A DNA stretch of 64,000 bases from CAWDMN01 sp963803155. Its GTDB lineage: Bacteria > Acidobacteriota > Terriglobia > Versatilivoradales > Versatilivoraceae. Location: positions 124,001 through 188,000 of the forward strand of contig CAWDMN010000033.1 of NCBI GenBank assembly GCA_963803155.1, written 5' to 3'. Each line of letters begins with the position of its first letter. The first letter of the stretch is position 1. The notes under the pieces are model-generated. The model made no database searches and had not been told where the DNA came from. It saw only the letters and a list, made by a program, of their open reading frames with translations. Below are positions 63,679 to 64,000 of the stretch, one piece after another. The position numbers and the translations under genes were made by a program.

Positions 63679-64000
63679 ACGCCGGGCCAAGCGACCTGCA
63701 TGGCAGCGCAGCGTGCCGTCTTTTCAGCGCCATTCTGGTCGGGGGCGCCAATCGGATCGCCGCCATTGCCAACCGCCAATCGGGTCAATTTGCAGAATAG
63801 AATACCAACAATTCAACTGCACCCGACGCGGCACTGCACAGGAAGCGCCAACAGCGAGCGCTGGTGAGCGGAAATGTTGGCCAAAATAATTAATCTCACG
63901 AAGACACGAAGACGCTGACGGAAAAAGGAATTTGGTGCTTCAAGCATCTTGAGGAAAGAAGTCTTCCTCCGTGACTTTGCGCCTCCGTGAGAATAAAAAA
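63679..64000. repeat. Right edge: dispersed repeat, copy 3 (partial)
   Basis: From 63876 to the window edge the sequence matches the tail of copy 1 (55131-55255), sharing AATTAATCTCAC, TTGGTGCTTC-like words and CATCTTGAGGAAAGAA. It is a fold-back with arms TCTCACGAAGACACGAAGAC and the inverse of GCGCCTCCGTGAGA. No gene in 63679-63875. Confidence 0.7.

Overview
The window looks like a chromosomal segment of an Acidobacteriota-type bacterium. By eye the GC content is in the low-to-mid 50s percent. The best taxonomic marker is the secreted VWFA-related protein at 55492-57225, whose architecture is typical of acidobacterial genomes. MqnE (futalosine route to menaquinone), a Tat-exported Gfo/Idh/MocA oxidoreductase, sugar-phosphate isomerases, GH3 and GH18 enzymes and a PEGA/TPR membrane protein fit that assignment. 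Planctomycetota or Verrucomicrobiota cannot be excluded without a tree. No tRNA, rRNA, CRISPR array, prophage or intact insertion sequence was seen.

Layout. 0-4 kb: the end of a NosL-like gene, a secreted protein of unknown function, and a convergent two-component pair (membrane histidine kinase plus NtrC-type sigma-54 activator). 4-12.5 kb: rpiB, glyA, a thymidylate-synthase-like protein of archaeal type overlapping a small GGQ release-factor-like gene, a YchJ-like SEC-C protein, mqnE, an MBL hydrolase, a glycine-rich lipoprotein and a DUF2148 ferredoxin-domain protein. 12.9-24 kb: a PEGA/TPR transmembrane protein, a GH18-like enzyme, an OFA-type MFS transporter, the three-gene proton-translocating transhydrogenase (pntAA-pntAB-pntB) and a GNAT protein. 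24.5-36.4 kb: an outer-membrane barrel protein, a secreted single-Cache protein followed by a chemoreceptor, a Tat-exported oxidoreductase, a class C beta-lactamase-fold hydrolase, a STAS protein, a TIM-barrel isomerase, a probable PD-(D/E)XK protein and a CDGSH protein.

36.7-52.6 kb is the biosynthetic core, all on the plus strand: hisC-hisB-hisH-hisA-hisF-hisI, then trpE-trpG-trpD-trpC-trpF-trpB-trpA, then chorismate mutase and DAHP synthase, then a CoA-transferase pair (atoD-atoA). hisG, hisD and hisE are not in the window. DAHP synthase and chorismate mutase supply and branch the chorismate pool that the trp genes draw on; HisF/HisH and the trp enzymes follow as complete modules. 53-64 kb: a cobalamin-binding-type radical SAM protein, the VWFA-related protein, a GH3 glycosidase, a 2.1-kb gene-poor stretch of repeats and gene debris (including a decayed Y1/REP-type transposase), and a PAS histidine kinase with an N-terminal SnoaL/NTF2-like domain.

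The most unusual content is between the genes. (1) Two transposase-less elements with GTAAYC-RTTCAGGGG inverted ends and near-perfect 8-bp target duplications, resembling IS66-derived MITEs, sit just upstream of trpA and atoD. (2) Heptamer arrays (GGCARAC)n lie between trpE and trpG and as an inverted pair between convergent genes, where they supply the last codons of the NtrC-type regulator. (3) A 44-bp sequence is shared upstream of trpG and of chorismate mutase. (4) A modular palindromic element recurs upstream of ychJ-like, before the PEGA gene and immediately before hisI. (5) Inverted copies of a ~75-bp repeat flank the CDGSH gene. (6) A ~400-500-bp dispersed repeat occurs at about 54.7, 60.7 and (partly) 63.9 kb. 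The DAHP synthase also departs from the family's KPRT signature. No complete new multi-gene system can be demonstrated; the mobile and structured intergenic repeats are the best lead.
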